Source: Clostridium sp. LS | GTDB taxonomy: Bacteria; Bacillota; Clostridia; Clostridiales; Clostridiaceae | DNA: 64,000 nt | Direction of reading: 5' to 3' | Assembly (NCBI RefSeq): GCF_002760435.1 | Contig: NZ_AUUU01000101.1 | Span: 42,410-106,409 of the forward strand | Shown here: positions 56,254 to 64,000 of the stretch, one piece after another | How positions within the stretch are numbered: the first letter of the stretch is position 1 | Layout: every line of letters starts with the position of its first letter | Position numbers and translations under genes: made by a program | Notes under the pieces: generated by a model | What the model was told of the DNA's origin: nothing | What the model saw: the letters and a program-made list of their open reading frames with translations, nothing else | Databases searched by the model: none

Positions 56254-58701
56254 CTATGAAATAATAAACTTATGTTCAAACTCCGTTATTTCCATGGGTT
56301 TTCCTATTAAATACCCTTGAATATAATCACATTCCAGCTCAGTTAAAATTCTAAGTTGTTCTTCAGTTTCAATTCCCTCTGCAACCATTTTAAGACCAAG
56401 AGTATGTCCTGTGTTTATAATCGCTTTTACAATCATTACATTTCTATAATTTTTTTCTAAGTTCATTATAAGCGACCTATCAATCTTTAGTTTATCAACA
56501 GGTAACCTGCTGGCATAGCTAATAGATGAATAGCCTGTCCCAAAATCATCTAATGAGATTTTAACCCCCATACTTTTTAGCTCTGTCAATACGTTAATAA
56601 TTGTTTCAAAATCTTCCATGGCTTCATCTTCAGTAATTTCAATATTTAAAAATTCTGCAGGAAGCGAATAAATCTTTAAAACATTCTGAACTAATGGTAC
56701 AAATTCAGGTTGTTTTAATTGAGCATAAGATGTATTTACTGATACGCTAACCTCATTTCTCCCAAGTTCATGCCATCTCTTGCATTGCATACAGGCATTT
56801 TGCAATACCCAATTATCAATTGAAACCATTTCACCTACATTCTTAGCAATGGGGATAAATTCTGCAGGAGAAATAACTCTATCTCCATGTTTCCATCTAA
56901 TAAGGGCTTCTGAATATGAAACTTCCATTGATTTTAAATCCATTATAGGCTGATAATAGACTATAAATTCATTATCTATCAATGCTTTATTCAGCTTCTT
57001 TTTCATTTTTAATTTATCAAAAAACGCATCGTTCATTTTGGAAGAATATATTGCATAATCAAAACCACCATTTTTCTTAACTTCATACATAGCTAAGTCA
57101 GCCTTTTTAATTAAAGTATCTGTATCCTCCCCATGATCAGGATATATACTAATTCCTATGCTAGCACCAACGATTAAATGTTCTTCATTAAATATAAAAG
57201 GTTTTTTGAGTGCATTTTGAACCCTTACTGCTATTTCTTGAGCATAAGTCTTAGATTTTAAGTTTCTTAATAGAATTATAAATTCGTCACCACCAATTCT
57301 ACTAATATCATCCTTAAGGCCTATGACTTCTTTTAATGTAGCTGCCACATTTTTAAGAACCTTATCACCAACTTGGTGCCCACAATTGTCATTTATGCTT
57401 TTAAAGCCATCTAGATCTATAAAAAGAACTGCAAATTTATTATTTTTATTTTCCAATAACATATTAAGATTTTCTCTCATCATTTTTCTATTGGGAAGCT
57501 CTGTAAGAGCATCATAATATATAAAATGACGTATTTGTTCTTCTGCTCTCATTCTATCTATAATCTGCATTTTAAGCATTATATTTGCATCTTCTAATTT
57601 CATCATATAGTTTTTTTCTATTTCTGATACTCTTTTTCTTTCAGAAATATCATGTAATAATATTACTATACCAAGTACGTCATTATACTCATCATATATA
57701 ACTGTGCTTGATAATTCGAATTCCGTATAATTTCCATCATTCTTTTTTAGCTTAACTTCAACATTCTTTACATAACCTTTTTCCATTATAGCCTTAAAAT
57801 TAAAATCCACATCATCCATTAATCCTTTAAATGGTTGTCCAACTAATTCCAAAAATTTGTAATCAGTTATAGATAATGCTGCATCATTGCAATTTTCAAT
57901 AATAAAGTCTAAATTCAAAATAAAAATAGGTTCAATAACAGTTCTAAAAATGTACTCTGATATATATTTTGGGGTGGTTAACATCATTTTATGCTTATTT
58001 ATTGCATAATAAACACCTCCCAAGGCTATAGTTACCGTCAAAACCCCTGAAGGAAAGATAACTACACCAATTAGAGGTAAAACACAATCTGTAATTATTC
58101 CTATAGTGACACTGATAATACAAGTTATTAAAATAATACTTGCTTGCCTTTTTACTCTATTTTTTTTGGAATATTTACCTCTTAAAAACAATATTACAAG
58201 TCCAGAAGTATCAATAATAGTAGCCCAAATACCATAACTAACTTGGCTAAACATATCTGGAGATACATCAATCCATCCATAATATACTTTAGTCATTGCT
58301 GCTGACGGTTCAATAAAAATATTACCTAAAAAAAATATTGTTGCAGGAATGAACGCTAAAATTTTTACTATTGATATTGATTTTTTACATTCTGTACTAT
58401 TGAATAAAAACGTAATATATAACCAATACCCATTAAAAAAACAGTAGCCAAAAACAGCAAAAGCCCTCCAAAAAAATGCTATATTTATATCTTCAGACGT
58501 TAACATCATTGCATATCCACCCGCCCAAAAGCTGCAACAAATACTTAACCCTAAAAATACTTGATTTATTTTTGATTTCCTATCCATTTTATAGGAATAC
58601 ATACCTAAAACCAAATAAAAAATACAGCATAAAAATAATAATATAAATAATGTAATCTTAATAATACCATCTCCGTTATAGAATATTTTAATAAAACTCA
58701 C
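56254..58701 (-). CDS. Membrane GGDEF-EAL protein with 7TM-type sensor and PAS domain
   Basis: An 815-residue inner-membrane c-di-GMP enzyme. Seven to eight membrane segments form the N-terminal sensor (about 1-235), followed by PAS (about 245-365), a short coiled coil, GGDEF (about 380-545, signature RIGGDEFIIL intact) and EAL (about 555-810, with EALIRW, SVNTSYAQL, IEITEDEAM, DDFGTGYSS, KIDRSL, AEGIET and QGYLIGKP). Both active sites look intact, so it may make and break c-di-GMP. The GTG at 58701 has no clear ribosome binding site, so the start is uncertain by a few residues. Confidence 0.88.
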   Translation of the reverse strand: MSFIKIFYNGDGIIKITLFILLFLCCIFYLVLGMYSYKMDRKSKINQVFLGLSICCSFWAGGYAMMLTSEDINIAFFWRAFAVFGYCFFNGYWLYITFLFNSTECKKSISIVKILAFIPATIFFLGNIFIEPSAAMTKVYYGWIDVSPDMFSQVSYGIWATIIDTSGLVILFLRGKYSKKNRVKRQASIILITCIISVTIGIITDCVLPLIGVVIFPSGVLTVTIALGGVYYAINKHKMMLTTPKYISEYIFRTVIEPIFILNLDFIIENCNDAALSITDYKFLELVGQPFKGLMDDVDFNFKAIMEKGYVKNVEVKLKKNDGNYTEFELSSTVIYDEYNDVLGIVILLHDISERKRVSEIEKNYMMKLEDANIMLKMQIIDRMRAEEQIRHFIYYDALTELPNRKMMRENLNMLLENKNNKFAVLFIDLDGFKSINDNCGHQVGDKVLKNVAATLKEVIGLKDDISRIGGDEFIILLRNLKSKTYAQEIAVRVQNALKKPFIFNEEHLIVGASIGISIYPDHGEDTDTLIKKADLAMYEVKKNGGFDYAIYSSKMNDAFFDKLKMKKKLNKALIDNEFIVYYQPIMDLKSMEVSYSEALIRWKHGDRVISPAEFIPIAKNVGEMVSIDNWVLQNACMQCKRWHELGRNEVSVSVNTSYAQLKQPEFVPLVQNVLKIYSLPAEFLNIEITEDEAMEDFETIINVLTELKSMGVKISLDDFGTGYSSISYASRLPVDKLKIDRSLIMNLEKNYRNVMIVKAIINTGHTLGLKMVAEGIETEEQLRILTELECDYIQGYLIGKPMEITEFEHKFIIS

Positions 58702-58825
58702 TTTATAATCTAAAAAAACATAATTATAAATCTATTAATAAATAACTACATAATTGAGCATTTTTTGCCATAATATAATTCTATTATTAAATTTAGAACT
58801 ATTCAATGTTTTTTCAAAGCCATCC

Positions 58826-59620
58826 TTAAGTTAATAGTTTATTTGTAGCTGCATCTCTGGCATACATATCACAAAGAGAGTTTTCAAAATGGTTTGAATG
58901 TGCTTTTACCCATTGGAATTCAATATATTTTTCTTCACATATCTTATCAAAGCAGAGCCACTTTTCTATATTTTTAGCCTTTTCTCCATTGATGGTTTTA
59001 AATCCATTTAATTTCCAAAGAGGCAGCCACTCCGTTAAGCCTTTTCTTACATATTGGCTATCAGTTACTATTCTTATTTTTTCTACCTCTTTTAATAATT
59101 CAAGAGCTTTTATTACTGCTTCGAGTTCGGCTTGGCTGCTTCCAATTCCTTCAACTTTTTCTGTAAACAAATTATAATTTCCTTCCAAGTCTTCTATTAT
59201 AAATGCAAAACCACCGTAATTCTTATTTTCAAGGTAACTGGCATCTGTGAAAATTTTAAATATTTTTTCCTCAGCACTATTTTCATCTATAACGTAGCTG
59301 TCATAGTTATTGTTTCGCTTGTCTAACACAACTATTTTACTTCTATCATTAAAAGCAGCAACATCTTTGTCTTCTCTTATAACAAATTTTACTTTAAATC
59401 CTACATAATATGTATCCATGCGTTTATTATGCAGCATTTTTCTAAGTTGATATTCCTGAACCTTAAAAAAATTAGTTAGATTATTATCATCTATAAAATA
59501 TAATTCCTTTTTTACAGGATCAAATTTTATTAAGAAGTACTCTTTATCATTACTTATTTTAATTTTAAAACTATTATTATTATTATCTATAATTTCCATT
59601 GTAAAAAGCTTCATTTCCAC
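58826..59620 (-). CDS. RNase HI-type nuclease with an unassigned N-terminal domain
   Basis: A 264-residue protein. The C-terminal half is an RNase HI fold that cuts RNA in RNA-DNA hybrids: Asp in FTDASY near 127, Glu in SSQAELEAV, Asp in VTDSQYV, and His and Asp in WVKAHSNHFENSLCDMYARD. Residues 1-115 match no domain I recognise and are rich in Asp, Asn and Lys; they may bind nucleic acid. GTG at 59620 follows AAGGAG by eight bases. Confidence 0.85.
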   Translation of the reverse strand: MEMKLFTMEIIDNNNNSFKIKISNDKEYFLIKFDPVKKELYFIDDNNLTNFFKVQEYQLRKMLHNKRMDTYYVGFKVKFVIREDKDVAAFNDRSKIVVLDKRNNNYDSYVIDENSAEEKIFKIFTDASYLENKNYGGFAFIIEDLEGNYNLFTEKVEGIGSSQAELEAVIKALELLKEVEKIRIVTDSQYVRKGLTEWLPLWKLNGFKTINGEKAKNIEKWLCFDKICEEKYIEFQWVKAHSNHFENSLCDMYARDAATNKLLT

Positions 59621-59741
59621 ATTTATTACTCCTTAAAATTGATTTATGATTATTAGTTTTTCTTTTCTCTTTCATTAACAATTATATTCCAAAAAACATA
59701 TTTATCATACTAAAGCATACCTTAACCCAAAAGTTAACTAT

Positions 59742-59781
59742 AAAAAAATGAGAACCTCCTCCTTCTTGACTTGGTTCTCAT
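59742..59781 (-). terminator. Terminator of the GH25 gene
   Basis: ATGAGAACC and GGTTCTCAT arms followed by a T-run on the minus strand, 8 bp after the stop. Confidence 0.88.
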
Positions 59782-59788
59782 CGTAATA

Positions 59789-61237
59789 TTACCTAAAAAT
59801 ATCTTGTGTAAATTGATCTAAATCGACATTACCACTAATTCCATCAATGGATCCTTGATCTGTGTATTGGAAGCCTGCTCTAGAACTCCATATATTATTG
59901 GATGGTAAATTATTAATATTCCTATAATAGTTAGCCTCCCATAATGAATATTTAGCTAATCTACTATCTAAATTACTTATAAAATCTGAATATGTATATA
60001 TACATACATCCATATTGCTTAATCTTTTAAATTCATTAATAAATCTTATTGTGTAATCCATAACATCAAAACTATTTATTTCTACATCTAATACTGGCTT
60101 TAAGTCACTTTGTTTATCTTTTATATTATTATAGAAATTTTGTGCTTGTGTTTCAGGGGAGCTTGTCCCAACTAAAAAATGATAGAAACCAATTTTTAGT
60201 CCTGCATTTCTTGCATTATTATAATAAGTCCCTAAATAACTATCAACATAAGTTGTCCCTTCGGTAGCTTTCATGTAAACCACTTGAATCCCAGCTGCTT
60301 TAACTTTTGTGAAATTAATCTGTCCATTATAATGACTAATATCTATACCTTTATATATACTCCCAGTAACTGCTCCAGAATCACTATTTGAGGAGTCAAC
60401 TTTTGCTGATCTTTTTCCATCAGGACCGATTTGATACCCACCTGCTATTGTGTTTGTAAGTAATCTTCCTGTAAAAGGATCTAAGTAATAATAGTCACTT
60501 CCTGAACTTACCCAGCCTGTTGCCATGGCTCCACTGTTCTTTAAGAAGTACCAATTTCCACTAACATTGACCCAGCCCTTTGCCATTGCACCAGTATCAT
60601 ATAAATAATACCAAACTCCGTTATTTAAGATCCAGCCTGTAGCCATACTTCCACTATTGTTAAAATAATACCAATAATTATTTATTTGCATCCACCTAGT
60701 TGTCATAGCCCCATTACTATAAAACATATAAGTTTTATTATCTATTATATTAAGACCAGTTATCATAGCACCAGAATTATTAAGAAAATACCAAGTATTA
60801 TTTAGCAGCTTCCAACCTGTGACCATTCTACCCGAGTTATCTAAATAATACCACGAACTATAAGAGTTTAACCAACCCGTTGCCATTTTACCATCATAAT
60901 TTAAGTAATACCAATAGCCATCAGGATTAATCCAACCACTCGCCCTTGTATTATCTGATTTATAATAATACCAATATCCATTTTCTTTTTTCCAGCCTGT
61001 ATTTGATATTATATTGATATTTCCAATATTATTAATATTTTGAGTGTTATACTTAGAAATAGCATTTAATGCATTTGGCTTGCTTTCAGGTATCCCTGGA
61101 TTTGGATCTGAATTTGATGATTGTGTATCACTACTACTTGAATCAACAGTTGCAGCTTGTACACTTATCCCTTGACCAAAACTTAGTATAATTGCAAAAG
61201 TTAAAACAAATGAAGCAAGTTTCTTTTTAATATCCAC
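59789..61237 (-). CDS. Secreted GH25 lysozyme with cell-wall binding repeats
   Basis: A 482-residue autolysin. The signal peptide (about 1-28, ending VQAA) is followed by a Ser/Asn-rich linker and about nine choline-binding-type repeats of about 20 residues (GWxxxxGxWYYL type) at 80-275. The C-terminal GH25 lysozyme domain (about 297-480) has GIDISHYNG, MKATEG, FYHFL and PVLDVE, holding the catalytic Asp and Glu. It cuts the peptidoglycan glycan chain. The start is GTG at 61237 with AAAGGAG before it. Monocistronic. Confidence 0.92.
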   Translation of the reverse strand: MDIKKKLASFVLTFAIILSFGQGISVQAATVDSSSSDTQSSNSDPNPGIPESKPNALNAISKYNTQNINNIGNINIISNTGWKKENGYWYYYKSDNTRASGWINPDGYWYYLNYDGKMATGWLNSYSSWYYLDNSGRMVTGWKLLNNTWYFLNNSGAMITGLNIIDNKTYMFYSNGAMTTRWMQINNYWYYFNNSGSMATGWILNNGVWYYLYDTGAMAKGWVNVSGNWYFLKNSGAMATGWVSSGSDYYYLDPFTGRLLTNTIAGGYQIGPDGKRSAKVDSSNSDSGAVTGSIYKGIDISHYNGQINFTKVKAAGIQVVYMKATEGTTYVDSYLGTYYNNARNAGLKIGFYHFLVGTSSPETQAQNFYNNIKDKQSDLKPVLDVEINSFDVMDYTIRFINEFKRLSNMDVCIYTYSDFISNLDSRLAKYSLWEANYYRNINNLPSNNIWSSRAGFQYTDQGSIDGISGNVDLDQFTQDIFR

Positions 61238-61488
61238 GTAATCGTTCTCCTTTTACTCATCTTTTGTTATGAATGCTGATTTGCCCTAATACAGTACTTC
61301 TCAGTAAATACAGTTCATTTAAATTATATAATCGTCCACCTCTGTAAACAATAATTTTACTATGGGTATCAAGGAAAATATTGGACACATAATTAATTTA
61401 TAAACTACTTTATTATAATAATTTACGATATAAAGATAATTAATAATTGTTATTCATTAATAATGTTGCAATTTTCTAAATTTTCTAA

Positions 61489-61494
61489 TATAAT
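61489..61494 (+). promoter_or_regulatory. Promoter -10 of the 48-residue gene
   Basis: TATAAT at 61489-61494, 17 bp after TTGCAA at 61466-61471. The transcript would start about 27 bp before the small gene. Confidence 0.7.
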
Positions 61495-61527
61495 ATAGGT
61501 ATACATACTAGAAAGAAGTGATGTTAA

Positions 61528-61674
61528 ATGAAAAAATTATTCAATAAAACTTTAATCAAGAAAATTATCGAATTTTTATTATACGGGCCAGGATATAAAG
61601 CTCCTGAATATGCTTATGTTCGTGCAAATAAAACTTCTAATAAGAACATATCTACTGATACAATTCAAAGATAA
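61528..61674 (+). CDS. Small protein (48 residues)
   Basis: ATG at 61528 follows an AGAAGTGA site and a good sigma-A promoter. The product starts with a basic amphipathic stretch (MKKLFNKTLIKKIIEFLLY), then a GPGY and PEYAYV segment, then a polar tail. A strong terminator lies 125 bp downstream. No Cys, so it is not an AgrD-type lactone precursor. A possible short relative is at 45743. Confidence 0.65.
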   Translation: MKKLFNKTLIKKIIEFLLYGPGYKAPEYAYVRANKTSNKNISTDTIQR

Positions 61675-61799
61675 AAAGCTAATGAAAAATTATAATTTCT
61701 ATTAATATAAGATTTTGAATTTTACTAAGAGTATAGCGAAAACTATCACTAGTAAAATTTGCACAAATAGAAAAATTAATATAATGAAAATAACACAAT

Positions 61800-61846
61800 G
61801 AGTAGTGTAATCGCGTAAATCCAGTTGATTACACTACTCGTTTTTT
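61800..61846 (+). terminator. Terminator of the 48-residue gene
   Basis: A perfect 13-bp stem (61800-61812 with 61827-61839) is followed by G and six T. Confidence 0.9.
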
Positions 61847-61937
61847 ATTTTATATCTTAAATTAAAGAGGAAAATTATGCTCAAAACAAAGTTTCAAAAG
61901 TTTTTCCTTACTATATAATGCTAAGAATCAAGTTTTT

Positions 61938-61978
61938 AACTTTCTTAAGATTTCTTTCCACGTAATCTTAAGAAAGTT
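61938..61978. repeat. Perfect 15-bp inverted repeat overlapping the MFS stop
   Basis: AACTTTCTTAAGATT (61938-61952) and AATCTTAAGAAAGTT (61964-61978) include the last codons of the MFS gene. No U-tract follows on either strand, so an mRNA-end stabiliser is as likely as a terminator. Confidence 0.7.
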
Positions 61979-63366
61979 AATATGGCTCCTATAAAGCTTA
62001 TTATTCCAGCAGTTATATATACAATTCTCATACCATATATGAAAGCATCATTTCTTCCCACAACATAATCTGTAACACGATACCCTATTTTAAAACTCAT
62101 CATACTATATAGAAGAGTTGTAGCTAAAGCTATTCCACATACCATTCCTAAGTTTCTTACTAAGGCATTTACGCTCCCTGCGATTCCTAATTTATCTTTT
62201 GGTACTGTAGACATTATTAATGAATTATTAGGCGATTGAAATAATCCCATACCAATAGACATTATTCCTATAAGTATTATTGTAATCAATAAATTTGAAT
62301 CTACATTTAAAGTAGCCATTAATAATAATCCTAAGCTTATAAGCAATAAACCTATAAAAGTTAAAACTTCTGATCCAATTTTATCTGATAAACTTCCGCT
62401 TAAAGGTGCTACTACAGTTAAAAGCAAAGGATAAACCATAAGTATTAATCCTGTATGTTCTGGAGTATAGTTCATTACATCTTGAAGATAAAATGGCAGA
62501 ATAATATTATTACAGAATATTGCCACAAATGTTATAAATGCACAAAATATACTTAATGAAAATAACTTATTGCCAAATATATGCAGTTGTAATAATGGAT
62601 CTTCTTTTTTCTTTTCTACAAAAATAAATGCTATAAATGAAATAATGGAGGCAGCAAAGCTTAACAAAATCATTGGATTTGTGAAACCAACATTTAATCC
62701 TTCATCTAAGGCACCAAAAAGCGGAACTATAACAAATATAAATAATACGGCGCCAATGATATCTAACTTTCCTTTTACTGTTTTGCGACCTTTAGGTAAT
62801 AACTTCATAGCATAAAATAATGCTACTATACCAATAGGAACATTTATTAAAAAAATAAATTCCCAGCTGGCTGCACCCACTATTAATCCTCCAAGACCTG
62901 GTCCTATTAAGGATCCTAGTGCTACAGAAGTTCCTAAAAATCCAAGTGCCTTTCCTCTTTCATTTGGCGGGAATGTCTCTGTAATAATTCCCTGATTATT
63001 AGCCATAGTTCCTGCAGCTCCTATAGCTTGTACAACTCTTGCTAAAATTAATATTGGAAAAGAATTTGTAATGCCACATAGCAAAGATCCAAAGGTAAAC
63101 AGGCCCAATCCTAATTTAAACATCTTGGCTTTCCCAAACATATCTCCTAATCTTCCAAAAATCAACACTGTCCCTGCAATAACTATTAAGTAACTTGTTG
63201 CAACTAATTGTATACTTGAGGTTGTTACATTTAAAGCAGTAGCCATTTTGGGTAATGCTACATTTACAATACTACCATCTAAGGCAGACATAACTGTAAA
63301 CATTAAAACAATAACCAATATAGACCATTTGCCTCTAACATTTTCTTTTTCCATATTCTCCTCCAT
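61945..63366 (-). CDS. MFS drug efflux transporter (DHA2/EmrB-QacA type)
   Basis: A 473-residue protein with fourteen predicted membrane segments. DHA2 signatures include LDGSIVNVALP in the first helix, GRLGDMFGKAKMF (motif A) and GPGLGGLI (motif C). It should expel drugs or toxic organics in exchange for protons. Two start codons each have a good ribosome binding site: ATG at 63366 (AAGGAGG) and ATG at 63354 (GGAGGAG). It follows a MarR gene by 22 bp, so the two are one operon. Confidence 0.9.
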   Translation of the reverse strand: MEENMEKENVRGKWSILVIVLMFTVMSALDGSIVNVALPKMATALNVTTSSIQLVATSYLIVIAGTVLIFGRLGDMFGKAKMFKLGLGLFTFGSLLCGITNSFPILILARVVQAIGAAGTMANNQGIITETFPPNERGKALGFLGTSVALGSLIGPGLGGLIVGAASWEFIFLINVPIGIVALFYAMKLLPKGRKTVKGKLDIIGAVLFIFVIVPLFGALDEGLNVGFTNPMILLSFAASIISFIAFIFVEKKKEDPLLQLHIFGNKLFSLSIFCAFITFVAIFCNNIILPFYLQDVMNYTPEHTGLILMVYPLLLTVVAPLSGSLSDKIGSEVLTFIGLLLISLGLLLMATLNVDSNLLITIILIGIMSIGMGLFQSPNNSLIMSTVPKDKLGIAGSVNALVRNLGMVCGIALATTLLYSMMSFKIGYRVTDYVVGRNDAFIYGMRIVYITAGIISFIGAILTFLRLRGKKS

Positions 63367-63388
63367 TTAAATTCCTCCTTTTAATAAA

Positions 63389-63835
63389 TTATTCCTCAAC
63401 CTTTTCCTTTAATTTTTGTGTTCTATCTAAAATCTTTTTTAAGGACCTTGTAGTAATAATTTTCTCTTCCTCAGTTAAATCTTCTGTTACTAAGTTCACC
63501 ACAACTTGAATATCCTTGCGAATTTGTGGTATTAGTTCCTTAGCTTTTGCTGTTAAAAATAGATTACAGGCTCTGCTATCTTTTTCATCTTGTTTCTTAT
63601 ATACAAAGTCTAACTCTATAAGTTTTGCAATCGTTCTTGCTGACATAGCTTTATCATTGCCTATTTCTTTACTTAATTTATTTTGACTAATACCTTCATT
63701 TTTTTCTAAAGTAAATATGTATGAAATGGAACCACTACTTATTTCGTATTTTTTTAAAACTCTATCTAAATAAATTTGTGAGTTTCTAAAAATCTTACTA
63801 TTAAGCATTAGAAAATGTATATTTTCTCTTTCCAC
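63389..63835 (-). CDS. MarR-family transcriptional regulator
   Basis: A 148-residue winged-helix regulator: GISQNKLSKEIGNDKAMSARTIAKLIELDFV is the recognition region and KKQDEKDSRACNLFLT is the wing. It usually represses its own efflux operon until a drug or phenolic ligand binds. The start is GTG at 63835 with AGGAGG before it. The upstream 160 bp hold a structured repeat that must overlap its promoter region. Confidence 0.88.
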   Translation of the reverse strand: MERENIHFLMLNSKIFRNSQIYLDRVLKKYEISSGSISYIFTLEKNEGISQNKLSKEIGNDKAMSARTIAKLIELDFVYKKQDEKDSRACNLFLTAKAKELIPQIRKDIQVVVNLVTEDLTEEEKIITTRSLKKILDRTQKLKEKVEE

Positions 63836-63879
63836 AGTTTTTACCTCCTAATCATATAACAATTAAGGAACATGAAAAT

Positions 63880-63991
63880 AAATAACAAGTCCAAAGTTGT
63901 CATGGATATTTTTCATCAGGCAGCGGGCCTATTAGGTCAATTTACCGACGCAGCATGATGGAAAATAGGCTGGCAAATGGACTTGTTATTT
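63880..63991. repeat. 112-bp element with 14-bp terminal inverted repeats and inner stems
   Basis: AAATAACAAGTCCA (63880-63893) is the perfect complement of TGGACTTGTTATTT (63978-63991). Inside, TTTTTCATCA (63909-63918) pairs with TGATGGAAAA (63956-63965) with one G-T, and GGCC/GGTC makes a small hairpin. The interior is clearly richer in G and C than the surroundings. It could be a miniature transposable element, a bidirectional terminator or a structured RNA leader of the marR operon. Confidence 0.65.
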
Positions 63992-64000
63992 TTTGATTGT

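Noticed and set aside
61528..61674. AgrD-type quorum-sensing peptide
   Set aside because: The peptide has no Cys or Ser in the position needed for a thiolactone ring, and no agrB gene is nearby.

Overview
The window looks like a chromosomal stretch of a saccharolytic, obligately anaerobic Clostridium (sensu stricto). The DNA is very AT-rich. Nearly every gene has a strong AGGAGG-type ribosome binding site, and GTG/TTG starts are common. Rho-independent terminators are frequent. Gene content fits: an adenosylcobalamin-dependent ribonucleotide reductase, Rex-like and NrdR-like operator sequences, choline-binding-type cell-wall repeats, and several cyclic-di-GMP proteins. I saw no rRNA, tRNA, CRISPR array, prophage or intact insertion sequence. 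The species assignment is inference.

Layout. 1-5.0 kb: an FtsH-family membrane protease, a Gln-rich coiled-coil protein and a FIST-GGDEF-EAL cyclic-di-GMP phosphodiesterase. 5.3-10.6 kb: a three-gene ABC-2 transporter operon followed by a MalT-like LuxR/STAND regulator. 10.8-11.7 kb: an IS1595-type transposase relative that has lost a catalytic residue. 12-15.1 kb: a DUF2935 protein, a ComEC-like metallo-beta-lactamase lipoprotein and an EamA transporter. 15.3-19.8 kb: a repeat protein, then metal homeostasis genes (CadA-type ATPase, CadC-type repressor with a near-ideal operator, a CDF exporter, a cupin). 20-24 kb: a GT39-type membrane glycosyltransferase, a HAD phosphatase and a divergent DeoR regulator. 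24.7-26.8 kb: nrdJ with two phased NrdR boxes. 27-31 kb: a 3D-domain protein whose signal peptide is broken by a stop codon, then a PrpR-like regulator with a degenerate AAA+ domain next to a MATE efflux gene. 31-34.5 kb: an SDR, a GH18 protein without a signal peptide, a small membrane protein, and a truncated aldehyde-dehydrogenase-like protein behind tandem Rex-like sites.

34.7-43.9 kb is a signalling block: an EAL-HDOD protein, a multi-PAS histidine kinase, and an operon of HD-GYP protein, hybrid kinase (GAF-PAS-HK-REC-REC-HPt) and single-domain receiver. 44-49.6 kb holds SelO, a second GT39 paralogue, an ADP-ribosylglycohydrolase and a half-length TSUP transporter. 50-56 kb holds secreted or surface proteins (transglutaminase-like, galactose-binding-protein-like, metallophosphoesterase), a frameshifted copy of the sugar-binding gene and a DHH phosphoesterase. 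56-61 kb has a GGDEF-EAL protein, an RNase H fusion and a GH25 lysozyme with cell-wall repeats. 61.5-64 kb has a 48-residue peptide gene and a MarR-MFS efflux operon, ending in a GC-richer element with terminal inverted repeats.

Four themes recur: cyclic-di-GMP turnover and phosphorelay signalling, cell-surface modification and lysis, efflux under one-component regulators, and redox/nucleotide control. Many annotated starts were moved downstream because the ribosome binding site would otherwise lie inside the gene. Small genes of 26 to 62 residues are listed where the ribosome binding site, promoter or terminator supports them.
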